Of a DNA stretch of 64,000 nucleotides, positions 12,472 to 23,600 are shown piece by piece (the first letter of the stretch is position 1; each line of letters opens with the position of its first letter). This stretch comes from Neoscytalidium dimidiatum (taxonomy: Eukaryota > Ascomycota > Dothideomycetes > Botryosphaeriales > Botryosphaeriaceae). The translations under genes were made by a program, and so were the position numbers. The stretch lies in contig CM074698.1 in the NCBI GenBank assembly GCA_037367355.1, forward strand, positions 1,240,001 through 1,304,000, written 5' to 3'. The notes under the pieces are model-generated. The model saw only the letters and a list, made by a program, of their open reading frames with translations. It made no database searches and was not told the DNA's origin.

Positions 12472-13032
12472 GGCGCTCGCAGGCCCCCGCCCTGTCGACT
12501 CAGTAGCCAGCGCTGGACCGCCGCCCAGCACGCTTCTCGCTATATCAGGCCTCCGCTGGCCGCGCGACGCCGCCCACTCAGCGCCCCGTCCAGCCTGGGC
12601 CCCCGGCCATTCACAGCGCCCTCCACGCTCTCGCGGCTACGCGTGCCCGAGTCATCCACCCGCCTGGCCCCCGTGAGCCCGTGTGCTGCGCAGCCCGTCT
12701 CTCATCAGTTTTATTAAGCGCGCATCCGGCTGCTCTATCTTCCCTGCGCTCGCTCCGCCCGGTGCTGATCATCTAGCGCGCCATATGCGCTGCCATGCCC
12801 GCCGCGCGCCTTTCCCTTGCTTCGCCCTCTCTCTCTGCGCTTGAACACGACAGGCCATTGTGCCACACGCCCGCGCCGCTGAAGAATTGCGCCCTCTCAA
12901 AAGCCCGAGTCGATCCTGCCGCCGTCGAGCTCCATCCACCAAGCCCCACGACGCTCGTCCCGGCAAAAGTCCTGGCCGCCCGCCCGCCTTCCATCTCAAC
13001 CCAACCCGCTCCCCGCCCCGTGCCAGTCCCCG

Positions 13033-15060
13033 ATGTCGCCCTCTCTGCGCGAGCCTGTCGTGCACAACGCCGTCAGGCTGGACGAGAAGGACCGCATCCC
13101 CGACACCCCGGTGTCCGGCTTCACTGCCGTGAACGGCCGCTCCCCTCCGCAGACCCTCAAGCTGAGCGGCAATGGATCTGAGCGCCGCCACTCGCGCCCT
13201 GAACTGAGCCCCGAGAGCGACAGGCGGCCGCCTTCGCAGCAGCCAGACCGTCCCGACCGGCCGCCGTCTCCGCGTCCGCTGGACCCGGAACCGCGCCCTT
13301 CGAGCCCGGCCAAGCGAAAGCGCTCCCTGTCCGACCAAGGGGACGATGAAGCCGGCGCCGACTCACGTCAAACGTCGCGTGCTCCGCAGCGGGACTCGTA
13401 CAGTCCGAGTTCCGAGGAGGAGGAGGAAGAGGAGGAAGACGACGACGAGCCCCTGGACCACGAGAGCGGGGACCCCTCGGCCCGGGACAGAGACTCCGGT
13501 GGCCCTGCCCGGCTTCAGGAACGACCGTCTGGCGCTGGCACCGAGGCAGACCGTTGGGCCCACGAGAGACCGCGCGTCGACGCTGCCCGCCCGAGCGGCC
13601 AGTACGCCGACGTCCTCCAGCGTGAGCCCCAGAACGTGGAGTCGTCGCAGAGAAAGACGGCTCAGCTCGAGGGGCAGCCGCCGCAATCCAACAATGATTA
13701 CGGCGGAACCACTGAGTTCACCCGCGCCGGCGTCCAGGTTGACGTGAAGAAGAGGAAGAGAGTGTTCAGCAACAGGACGAAGACAGGCTGCCAGACCTGC
13801 CGGCGGCGGAAGAAGAAATGCGACGAGGCGAAGCCCGATTGCAACAATTGCATCCGAGGCGGCTTCGTGTGCGAGGGCTATCTGATCAAAACGCCGTGGC
13901 CGAAGCCAGGAGCGCCCAAGAGTCACGTTCCGCTACAGTCCAAGCACGGCTATGCCGAGCATCCAGGAATATACCCTAGACCAGCGACCGAGCCCTACCA
14001 AGAACCCAGACCGCCGCAATCCTACGAGGGAGCGCGTGCTCGACCGATAGTGGTGGATGAAGAGCGCACACCTGTGCGTAACGGATGGGCAGCGTGGACC
14101 GCACCACAGGATCGCGTCGTTGGCAGCGAGTACGGCAGGACAGCACCGCCTTCGGAGGCTCTGACTGTACACCGAAACTACAATGACCACGGCATGTATC
14201 CGCACGCACCGTCGACGGCCCCGATCATTCCGCCCCTGGTGCACCAGCCGCCGGGCCTCGGCACCTCTCACCCGGCGGTGACCGCGCAGCTCGCGCTTCA
14301 GCAGTCATCGGCGTCGGCGCTCACGCCGCAGGTTCCGCTGCAGGGGGCGCTGACGGAGAAGGAGAAGATGGTGTCAGGGCAGTATTTCCTCCCCTATTCG
14401 CCTCAGTTGATCGAAGAGCGCCAGCTATGCAAGGCTGCGCTGTGGAAGTTCAACAGCGCGGCACACCCGACATATGGCGTGAGCAGAGAAGAACAGGTGC
14501 GGCTGCTCCAGGCCGTGGTGCAGCCGCCGCACGCGCGGGTCCCGGTAAATAAGGCCATTCTCCAGGGATGCGTGGGCAAGGATGTCTATATTGAAACACC
14601 CTTCCACTGCGATTACGGGTATAATGTCGTCATTGGAGACGACGTTGTCATCGGGCCCGGTTGCACCATCATCGACGCCCGGCGGGTGCGCATCGGGTCC
14701 CGGTCGGTTTTGGGTCCCAACGTCAACATCTACACGTTGGACTACAACAAGAATGCGCGAGACAGGAAGGGTAGCAAGGCGTTAGCGTATGCGGAGGAGG
14801 TGTACATCGCGGAGGATGTATACATTGGCGGTAATGTGACAATCCTGCCTGGAGCGACAATTGGTGCAGGTGCCGTTGTCGCAGCAGGGTCGGTGGTGAC
14901 TAAAAAGGTAAGATGATCCGCTGGGCGAACGCCGAAAGGAGCTGTGGCTGACGGGATTTAGCAAAAAATCGAGAGAAGTACGCTGGTTGCTGGGTGTCCG
15001 GCGCGGAAGAAGGAGCACCTCTGGGATGACAGTGTGCATCAGCGGGTAGCGGATCGATGA
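13033..15060 (+). CDS. Zn2Cys6 DNA-binding domain fused to maltose-O-acetyltransferase-like (Mac + left-handed beta-helix) domain
   Basis: The product is 657 aa in two exons (13033-14907, 14962-15060). The N-terminal 240 residues are disordered, with an acidic run (Glu then Asp, about residues 130-140) and a basic patch KKRKRVFSNRTKTG. A Zn2Cys6 cluster follows from Cys253 (CQTCRRRKKKC). After a Pro-rich linker comes a Mac domain (about 441-500) and hexapeptide-repeat left-handed beta-helix turns (about 505-640). If exon 1 were read through, the protein would stop after TKKVR. Removing the 54-bp GT-AG intron instead adds 32 residues including VAGCPARKK, matching the VAGxPA end of acetyltransferases. 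The usual catalytic His after IYTAT is not present: here the sequence is IYTLDYNKN, with Tyr571/Asp570. Likely a nuclear regulator with a non-canonical or inactive acetyltransferase fold. It lies 700 bp upstream of MCT1. Confidence 0.85.
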
Positions 15061-15762
15061 GGAGAGGCGAGTGCGCAAGCGAAAAGGGAGAAGGATTCCT
15101 TTTTTTTTTTTTTTCCCCTCCTAGAAATAGTCAGCAGCGTGGCGCACGGGGGCTGATTCAAATCCCATGGCGTAGCGATATAGAAGGAAAGGTCAAAGAT
15201 GTACAGTATAGGCGCGGGAGGGCGGGAGGGTGACGGGGACGAGCACGGCGCGGGAGCAGTAGGCCAGGAAGAGAGTGTGTGTATGTAGATACGACGACGA
15301 CAGCAAGGAGGGAGGGCGATGATGCGATTGGTCATGTTTCTGGGCGGCAGCTTCAAGTGGACCGGGAAGCGACAAGGTTTCTGGAAGCTCTGGAGGCTGA
15401 GGGCTGGGGCTAATACTGAGCACGACGGTTTCGTAGAAGTCTTCATAAAGTCGGCGCTGGTGGGCGCGAGGCAGGGATATCCCGGCTTGCGACGATGATT
15501 TTCCCTCGGGACTCCCCGCGAGACGCGCGCGCGCTCGAGCTCAGCTCCAGCTCCGCGCGCCAGTGCCCGCGCCCGCCCGCCCGTCCGTTGTGAGCGTGCA
15601 GCTGCGTCACCGTCCACCGTCCACCGTCCACCGTCCACCGTCCACCGTCTACCCTCCACAGTCCACCGCTCACCGCCCGCGCCGCCCGCCGCCCGCCGCC
15701 CGCCGCAACCCTTCCGCCCGTTTCGCCGACTGCTGCTCCTCTCCTCTCGTCACATCCCCAAC
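15061..15762. other. Intergenic region between the fusion regulator and MCT1
   Basis: The stretch contains a 15-T run at about 15100-15114, then GC-rich DNA with a heptamer minisatellite and CGCCCGC-type repeats just upstream of MCT1. I see no gene. It must hold the 3' UTR of the fusion gene and the MCT1 promoter. Confidence 0.5.
15608..15677. repeat. Heptamer minisatellite CACCGTC, six perfect copies plus degenerate copies
   Basis: Six exact tandem copies of CACCGTC run from 15608 to 15649, followed by about four diverged copies. A GCCCGCC-rich tract follows to about 15712. It lies 90-150 bp upstream of the MCT1 start codon, probably in the promoter or 5' UTR. Confidence 0.92.
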
Positions 15763-17039
15763 ATGCATCCTCATTGCCCTGTCTCCCGCCGCCTCGCCCG
15801 CGCCGCCCGCAATGCGCCGCGTCGCCGCACCACCTGTCCGCATCCGCGCTGCCGCCCGCTCTCGACGCAGCACCGTCCCAAGACGGCCCTGTTTTTCCCA
15901 GGCACGCACCGCCCTGCTTTCCCCTCTCCTCCGCCGCGATGCTGATGCGCAGCTCCAAAGGCCAGGGCGTGCAGCGCGTCGGCATGATCCAGCCCTGGCT
16001 CGATGCCTTCCCGCGCACCGTTGCTCCCATCGTCGACGAGATTGACGAAACACTCAACCTCAAGCTGTCGCGCATCATCGCCGACGGCCCAAACGCAACC
16101 CTGACCGCCACTGAGAATGCCCAGCCCGCCATAATGGCAACCTCGGTGCTCATTCTGCGCGTGCTCGAGGCCGAGTTCGGCTTCAGGCCCGAACGACGCG
16201 TCGACTTCACCCTCGGCCACTCGCTTGGAGAGTTCGCTGCCCTGGTCGCTGGCGGCTACCTTTCGTTCACCGATGCCCTGCGCATGGTGCGCCGCCGCGC
16301 CGAGGTTATGGCTCGCTGTTCCAAGGAAGCATCGGCCGCAATTGGGGGCGGCGAGGTCGGTATGGTGGCCATTGTGTGCGAGAACGAGGAGCGCATGCGC
16401 GCCCTCATCGACATGGTTTACGACTTCTTGGGCATGGGCTCCGACGGCTCCAAGACAGACTCGGCCGAGGACGTGCCAGCCGTCGACAAGGTGCTGATAG
16501 CCAACATCAACAGTAAAAACCAGATCGTCCTCAGCGGTAGCATTGAGCGCATCACCACCCTGCTGACCCACCTGCGCCAATTCGGTGGTCACGACCCTCG
16601 AGCAGTTCGTCTGAAAGCCGACAGTCCTTTCCACTCGCCCCTAATGAAACCTGCCGAAGAAGAGATGAAGCGCATACTGGCCGGCCCGTCCAGAAACAAC
16701 AGCGCCGAGGATATTGTGACATGGCCGGGATACATGCCCTGCATATCTAACGTCTCTGCTCGTCCATTCAGAAGCCGTGCGGAATTGAAAGATCTGCTTG
16801 CCCGACAGTGTGTCGAGACGATAGATTGGTGGGGCTCCGTGAAGTATCTGGATAAGGAGGGCAAGGTTCGTAGATGGCTGGGCGTTGGTCCAGGGAAAGT
16901 CGGTCGTAATTTGGTCGGAAAGGAGGTGGGGATGAAGGGCACAGTGAAGGGTGGCGGCGTTTGGGCTATTGACGATCCGCGTCACGTGGAAGAAATCATG
17001 AAGGCTTTGGATGACACAGAATTCGCGGATGAGGATTGA
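15763..17039 (+). CDS. MCT1: Malonyl-CoA:acyl-carrier-protein transacylase, mitochondrial
   Basis: This enzyme loads malonyl groups from CoA onto ACP for mitochondrial type II fatty-acid synthesis, the route to octanoyl/lipoyl groups. The product is 405 aa from exons 15763-15901 and 15961-17039. Exon 1 gives an Arg-rich N-terminus with almost no acidic residues (MHPHCPVSRRLARAARNAPR), a good mitochondrial presequence, followed by KTALFFPG. Exon 2 begins QGVQRVGM, so splicing restores the family's TALFFPGQGVQRVGM block. The only intron that does this starts GC (AG|GCACGC) and ends CCAAAG, a GC-AG intron. The nucleophile elbow GHSLGEFAAL places Ser134 and the second catalytic residue is His271 in SPFHSPL. 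The frame is intact. A start inside the second frame at 15774 would lose both presequence and FFPG. Confidence 0.92.
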
Positions 17040-17482
17040 GAAGCTCATTCCTTCTGAAGAAAGTGAACTCTGCTGCCAGGTTGGGATCGGGCCGGATGAC
17101 ATGAGAACCAAGGCATCAGCTACACGACTCCGAAAGCCATGGGAGCAAGTGCAGTATTGATGTGCAAAGGGACGACCTTTTTGTTTGTTCTTTTGCAATG
17201 AGCGTCCTGTACGAAAAATACAAGGACCGAGCAGACCCTAACGGAGGGAGCGTCATCGCTTCACGAGCAACGGAGAGATCTACGTTCGCAATGCACCCGA
17301 ACAAGAGCAGTCTCAGCCTCCCTGAGCCTTCCAAGTATTCATCGAGGAGCTGGAGGTATGGCAATGACCGCTTATACGATAGACATGCTCTTAGGAGCAG
17401 ATAGCTGGTTGCGGAGATGCCCAGTTAAATAACAAGGTCCTCATGAATGCTTTAAATCCTAAAGACATCGCGATGCATGCGT
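17040..17482. other. Convergent intergenic region between MCT1 and the SDR gene
   Basis: This tail-to-tail spacer of 443 bp should hold both 3' UTRs. I see no ORF of interest and no strong repeat. Confidence 0.5.
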
Positions 17483-18927
17483 CTACGGTGCTGCGATGTA
17501 CAAGCCGGCATCTATGTGTCAGGCATTCAGTATTGGCTTCAATCGCTATTCTGGGCTTCTCACCAACTTGGACCTTCGCTCCCGTGATGGAGGTATTTTT
17601 CGCTAGCATTACAAAAGCATTTGCACAGTCTTGCAGATCCGTTTCCTTCTTCAACGCGGCTTTATCTTTGAGAAACTTAATTCGGTCTTCGCCATAGAGA
17701 TTTCCCTACAAGACAATCAGTTTACGATCATGATCAGAAAGCCACTCCACGAAGGTTGGCCAAGACAGGCGTATGATATAGAACGGATAGTAAGAAATAC
17801 GTACCCAGTCGGTCAGCAGCAGCCCGGGAAGAACAGCATTGACTCGGACCTTTTCGCCTTGAGATGTGGCCAGACACTTCATCAAGTGAAGTTGTGCAGC
17901 TTTTGTCACAGAATAGCTAGAGCAGGCTCGAGTTAGTGGCACTGTACAGATGTTATTGGGGGTTGACCTACGCCATAGAGCTTCCTCCTTGCGATACGCC
18001 CTTTGATATAAGTCAGCCTCGCATTCACCGCTCTATCAGGTGACTCGAGAGGTGATACTCACTGCAATGGACGACGTGATGAGGAAAACGCCACCCTCAG
18101 GATTCGCACGGAAGGTTGAGGCTGCAGCGCGCATAAGAGCGAGCTTTCCCTTCACATTCACTGCCCAGCACTGTAGCCACCATCAAATGAGATTAGATGG
18201 AACACATGGATCGTATCACATGAGGCTCACCTTATCCCAATCATGTTCAGAAAGCGCATCAAGATCACCCCAGTCACTAGTAAACTTTGTGTAGCCCTAT
18301 GAATGGGCACAACTGGTCAGGACCGTTGTTTCGCGAAGCATCGTGTAGAGCACGGGACCACAGTTGACAAGGGGGGATGGGGCCATGATGGCTTTAGAAG
18401 TAAGATAACTCTGCGCTGCAACTTACCGCGTTGCCGATGAGAATGTCCAGACCTCCAAGGGCTTTGATGGCGTCTTGCACGCAACGCTCGCATTCAGCAG
18501 TGACGCCTACGTCCTGTGACACGCCGATGAGTTAGTAGCTTCCGATTTTCTTTCACATAAACAAGACATACGGCTTTGATAGTCGTGACCTTGACACTAT
18601 AGTCATGTTCAATTGCTTTTGCCAGGTCTTTCGCAGTAGCCTCCGAGCTTTGGAAATTGATCGCAATATTGCAGCCTTCTGCAGCGAAGGTGCGGGCGAG
18701 AACAGCGCCAAGGCCCCTTCGAATAGATAGGGATCAGTCAGCGAGAGGTGATGCCGTATTGGACAGATTAGGGCCTTCTCGATGAGGCACGCGAGAGGGG
18801 ATCTTTCAGCCAGCGCCGGCAGGCCTAGCCATACACCGTGGAAGTGTTAGTGCTGAGTGTAGATTGCCATCACTCACCTGGACCCCCCCGTAATCAGCAC
18901 ATTGCGTCCCTTCAGATCGTACGGCAT
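17483..18927 (-). CDS. Short-chain dehydrogenase/reductase (classical SDR)
   Basis: A 255-aa NAD(P)-dependent oxidoreductase is encoded by nine exons on the minus strand: 18927-18878, 18716-18572, 18513-18427, 18296-18231, 18170-18063, 18000-17972, 17916-17805, 17705-17564 and 17511-17483. All junctions are GT-AG and the phases add to exactly 256 codons. The product starts MPYDLKGRNVLITGGSRGLG, the Rossmann dinucleotide motif at residues 13-20. The NAG motif sits at residues 93-95, the catalytic Ser is about Ser150 (ITSSIAG) and the catalytic pair is Tyr163/Lys167 in AYSVTKAA. The C-terminus GAKVQVDAGLYIAAP is typical of classical SDRs. The ninth exon encodes only 29 nt. The substrate cannot be told. 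Gene density of introns (eight in 768 coding bases) is high; no exon exceeds 145 nt. Confidence 0.9.
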
Positions 18928-20623
18928 TATCGCTTTTAGACGGCAGCCGGTGCGACGTAGGAATAAGAAGCTGGAGCGACGGGAGAAGGAACAGAATTAA
19001 GAAAATACAATGTGAGAAAGCCTGGTGCTGGAAGCGGATGCAAATGACACCGCACGGATAACGGTTGCGAAGGCGGAGTGTTGCGGATGTGTGCGCGGAT
19101 GGTCCACGGAGGCTCCGCAGCAGGCCAGCAAAGCAGTCTGGTAGGCAAGGCTAGGAAGGGAGGAACGCAAATTCCTTCACGACAGGCTTTTAGTACTCGG
19201 ACAGGCTTGTGTTTGATGGGGGCAGACGAGGGTTGGGCAGGACAGGCGTGGGTGGTGAAGAAGAGTGGGATGACGTCCGAACAGCGTGCGGGCCGGCCGA
19301 CGGGAGGGCCGACGACCCTAACCCCTCCCGCCGGAACTCTCTGATGCTTCGTCCGCTGTGCCGCTGACATGCCGACCGATCGACAGGGTCTGGCCGCCTT
19401 ACCCCGCGAAAGGCTCCGTCGCGCGCCTACGCATGTCGTGGTTCTTCTTCTTTCGCATCCAAGTGACCAATCCGGTCTGCCCTTGATGTGTGATTGTGGC
19501 ACCGCATCATGCTCGCTCTCTCCATTTTCAGCTTCGCTTCTGACACAAGCATTGCAGTCTCTGTTGCTCTTTAGTGAGCCTATTGTGGACAATTAATTAG
19601 TATTAGTGTTAGTGCAACCTTGCCACTTGGTATGTAGGCAAGTGCCAGATTTGACGGTGGTATTATTACTCAAGCCTGCGGATGCGTACGTCTAATTCCT
19701 TTTCCCGTACTCCTCGATGCAACCCTGCGGGAAGCATACAGCAGTATTGCAAGAGTTGAGAAATTCCCCGTGCCATGCCGTGGGCGCAACAATATCAGCG
19801 ACCCGTGGTCATACATGCTTGATGCTCCCTCGAAACCGCCCTCTGATGCTCTCTTCCCCAATTCAACTCTTACTCGCTCCTGGTATCAACCAAGCTAAGA
19901 ACACATCAACAACAATGCACATCTTCTATCTCAGATAAGGCCAAGAGCCGCAAGCAGTGGTGTTCTGGCGAAGACAAATTGCATATCCAGGGAAGCAGAT
20001 CCAACCCAAACGTAGCGCAGATACGACGCGACAAGTTGTGACGCTAATGGTCCCACGAACCAAAAAAAAAAAATCAAAAATTGAAAGGGAAAACATGGAA
20101 AACGGAGAAGGCGCAGTGCAGTAGGCGACTTATTAACGCGAGTCAAAGAGATGGAAGTTTAAGCTTCCGACTGAACCAACCGTATCCAGAAACGTTTTTT
20201 TTTTCTCTAGTCTGACGCCCGAATACTCCAACGCTCAATGATGGACAAGAAGTACATCGCCCCAGATGTAGTGACATCCAAGGCCGTTAATATTAGACAG
20301 AAAACGAAATTTTGATGTGTGGTTGAGGCCAGTCTGATTGCAACAAACTTGACCGCATGTGATGAGAAGCCGACCCGTGGAGGATTTGTTTAATCTCCGT
20401 CCAGGATATTAAGGATTCGACGATCCCGTGATTCAGAGATGAGAATGGAAGCAGGTAGTGGTGACAGTGTCGACCAACGGTCATGACCGGTTGATGATGC
20501 TTTGGACCTTTGCTTGTATAGTCAACTTCCGCGTCGAACAGTGAAGGCTGTAGTAAGGAAATTCGAGGTTGTTGTAATGATCGTAGACAATATGAGGAAA
20601 AGGAGATGTTCGTGACGATCGTC
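18928..20623. other. Intergenic region between SDR and DENN genes
   Basis: These 1.7 kb on the 5' side of the SDR gene and the 3' side of the DENN gene hold no supported gene. Short A/T homopolymer runs lie near 20060-20072 and 20196-20204. Small frames on both strands lack recognisable domains. Confidence 0.5.
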
Positions 20624-23600
20624 TCATTTGCCCATCATGGATGGAATAGGTTTCCGCTTGGCCTTTTGCTGTGGCACTCTTGGTACGCCTTGGATGACTC
20701 TTGGTTCTTTCATCAACGTTGGGTCCAGCTTAGCCGGCTGGCGGCTGACAACGGCGCGATAGTCTCCAGGGAAGCGAGCAGACGGTGGTGTTGCTACCGC
20801 TGAGCGCCAAAGGTGGTCCGACGTATCATTGAGGAAGTCGGTCGAAGATTTCGAGAAGAATGAGGTACGGCCGCGGTTCTTCTTGGAGAGAATTATCTGG
20901 TCAAAGAGTTTGATAGACGGATCGTCAGAGCGAGTAGTTTCCCGCTCATGGATGAATTCGTTGAACGCTGGACATAAATATTGTAAGTACGGCGACTTCC
21001 TAGGTCTAACCACCATTGCTTACCCTGTGTCTCACGCAACATGACAAAGTACTCCTGATTCTCGCTTGGCATGCTTCGCAGAAAGCCCTCCATGTTGAAC
21101 GAATACAGCATGCCGGACTTCTTCTGCTCCGGATTCGGAGCAGTCAAGAATCGTCTGTAGGTATACAGCAAGCTGGCGAAACAACGGACAAAGGCAGCTC
21201 GGACCTGGTCTGCCTGGAATACAGAGGGACAAACAAGACAAATCTGGTTCAGACACCTGGGGTGAGATATGACACTGCAGCCTGACTGAACGTTAGTCTG
21301 TGGGGGTAAATAAGCAAAAGAGTTCGCTGTGCAGCTAGCTCACCAGTGCATCTGTAGATACCATCTTCCGCCTTTTCGTCGCAGATCGAACAGGTGGCCC
21401 TCTCATCATTTGGTCGCCACTGCATGCAGTGACCTTCACACCATTGGGTCGTGTCTGTGTTACGCACGGGTGCGGAGAACGCGTTGGGCATGACGGTTGA
21501 AGCAGCGAGCGTGGACTGTGCATACACGGACGGGGCATACGAAGAACCAGGGGCGCGGTAATCAGTACCGAGTGTAGAGGTTGATAGATTCGACGAATGT
21601 CCGAGGAAGGGCTGGCTGGGGCGGCGCAGCGTGTTCATCCTCTCTGGACCGAACTGCGGCAGGGAGTTAGTACTTTTAACGGACACGACCTTGTGGACAG
21701 CTTTTTGAAGTACCGAAGAGCTCCGTCGCGACGCCGCGTCGAAATGGCCGGAGCGCTTCTCGCGGAGGCTTGCTTGGAGGGCGTAACCGGAGTCGCTGCG
21801 GGAAATTGGCGTAGAGGGCAGGGGAGGGAATACCGTTGAAGTAGGCGACCTGCTGCTGGGAGATGGGGGAGAGTTGTTCGTTCTACTTGTGGAGCTTGTC
21901 GATGGCCTTTCGGCACCGCCTCTGCTGGCGCCTCGACTGGCGCCTCGGCTTTCGGCTCTGGCTTGCAGGAAGGCATTGAAGATACAGAGTCGCGGAGCGG
22001 TCACGGCCCCTGCGGCCCCGAATGAAGCTGAATTAAGGCTGACGAAATGCGCAAGTGTTGAGCGCGGTGCTTTATGAGTGAAGATGGCCGTATTCTCGGT
22101 TGAGAAAGAATCGTAGGGGTAAGCGTCCACGGCGTAGGCGGGGGGTCCAGTTGGGACACCGAATTTGACATGGTGAGGTGCTGCCAGTTGCAGCAGTGAA
22201 ATCAGTTTCCTCCGCTGTTGGCGAGGTAATGCTACCGGAGGCGCCGTGCTTTCAATTACGTCTTGATCAAGATCGACAAGCACGAAGTCGTCTTCGGGCA
22301 GCTCCACATTCTCATACCGACGTTCGATTCCAACAATGTACGGGCATGGAGCCTCTAAGGCTTGGATCAAGCGGACCGGAAGGACGGGAATGAAAACGCC
22401 CGCCCATTTGAAGGGGTAAAGTAGATGCGTGATCGCTGCGCTGGCCAGATGTAGCATGCTTGTGTGAGATGATAGCAGAATGATGCGGCCCTCGGAGAGG
22501 ACGTATTCGAAAAGAGTGACAATGTTCTGGATCGAGAGCGAGCGGAAAAGAGCGTATATATCAGTGTTCCTCGAGCCCGGTAGCTCATTCGCTGCTTCCT
22601 TCCGCGCGTACATGCGCAGTTCACGAACGGCAAGTTCGACTTGGGTTATAGAGGACATCGGGCTGAGCGCCTCGGCGCACAGGTTGACAACGTAACGTTC
22701 GAGAGGCTGCCACATGCCAATTCTGGGCGAGCTTGCCGGAACCCGAAGGATGCTGCCCTGGTACATGGGCACAACGACAGCTCTCAGCCACTCCTTCCAA
22801 AAGCTTGTCATGCCCTGATCCCGTCCAAGTACACCGTACGCGCGGGGGATCCACAAGCCAGTTTCACCATCAGTAAGTCCGTCGATCTTTGACGCTGCAC
22901 CGTGTCTAACAGGACGCAAAAGATCGTTCATCAGGCCAATCTTCTCCTCGACCGCACTAATGTCATCTTCAAGCTTTTCTCTTTCCTCTGATCCTGAGGG
23001 TACAGTTGGTAGCTGAGCCAGCAGCCTCGAAAGTTTCGCTCTCTCAGCCGCTAAACGCTCTCCGAGGCTCCCTGCCAGCTCTCTCTCCTCAGGGGTCATG
23101 TTGGCCTTTCGCCACTCCTCGCATTGACGCTCCAATTCCTCGGCTGCTACTGGATTCAGGGGAACCCAGATCGTCAAACAGATGCCGTGCAATTTGGAAC
23201 CATCTCCGTTGGTCATGGCGAAGCCGTGCCATGTTGAACGCGGACGCTCGTCCGACGAGACGACATTTACGTCGTTGGGGAAAGCAAACATGGGCACATA
23301 GTCCGGGAAGGGATTTCTCCTCTTGAGCTCGTCGACCATGGCCTTCGGAGGATATCTGTCAAGCAACACTGGTTCGTATCTTCTCTTCAGGGGGTGCATG
23401 TTAGGTGTGTGAAGGAAGGGCCGCGGAGCGGGGATCACGGAGTTGTAACCACTCATTCTCCTCGAAGTGCGGACCGAAGCTGTGCGGGCAAAGTCAACAA
23501 ATGAGCGGCTCCACGGTGTCAGGGCCTATGCGCGGACTTACAGTTCCGCATTACGCTGGAGTTGCGCTGACTCCTGCCAATAGTGCTAATCCTCCTCCTG

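Larger units (their letters stand above)
6564..13032. other. Gene-poor, GC-rich, repeat-rich 6.5-kb block
   Basis: I can support no protein-coding gene here. The longest open frame (10600-11892) begins with TTG, is compositionally biased and has competing frames on both strands. Simple repeats concentrate at 9961-10016, 11904-12092 and 12385-12420. A short coding-like stretch from ATG 7090 (about 40 codons) ends at a stop and could not be extended by splicing. The last 350 bp before 13033 are pyrimidine-rich with a CCAAT box, as expected of a fungal promoter and long 5' UTR. The block could be an extended promoter, a relic region or a source of non-coding RNA; the sequence does not decide. 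Confidence 0.5.
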
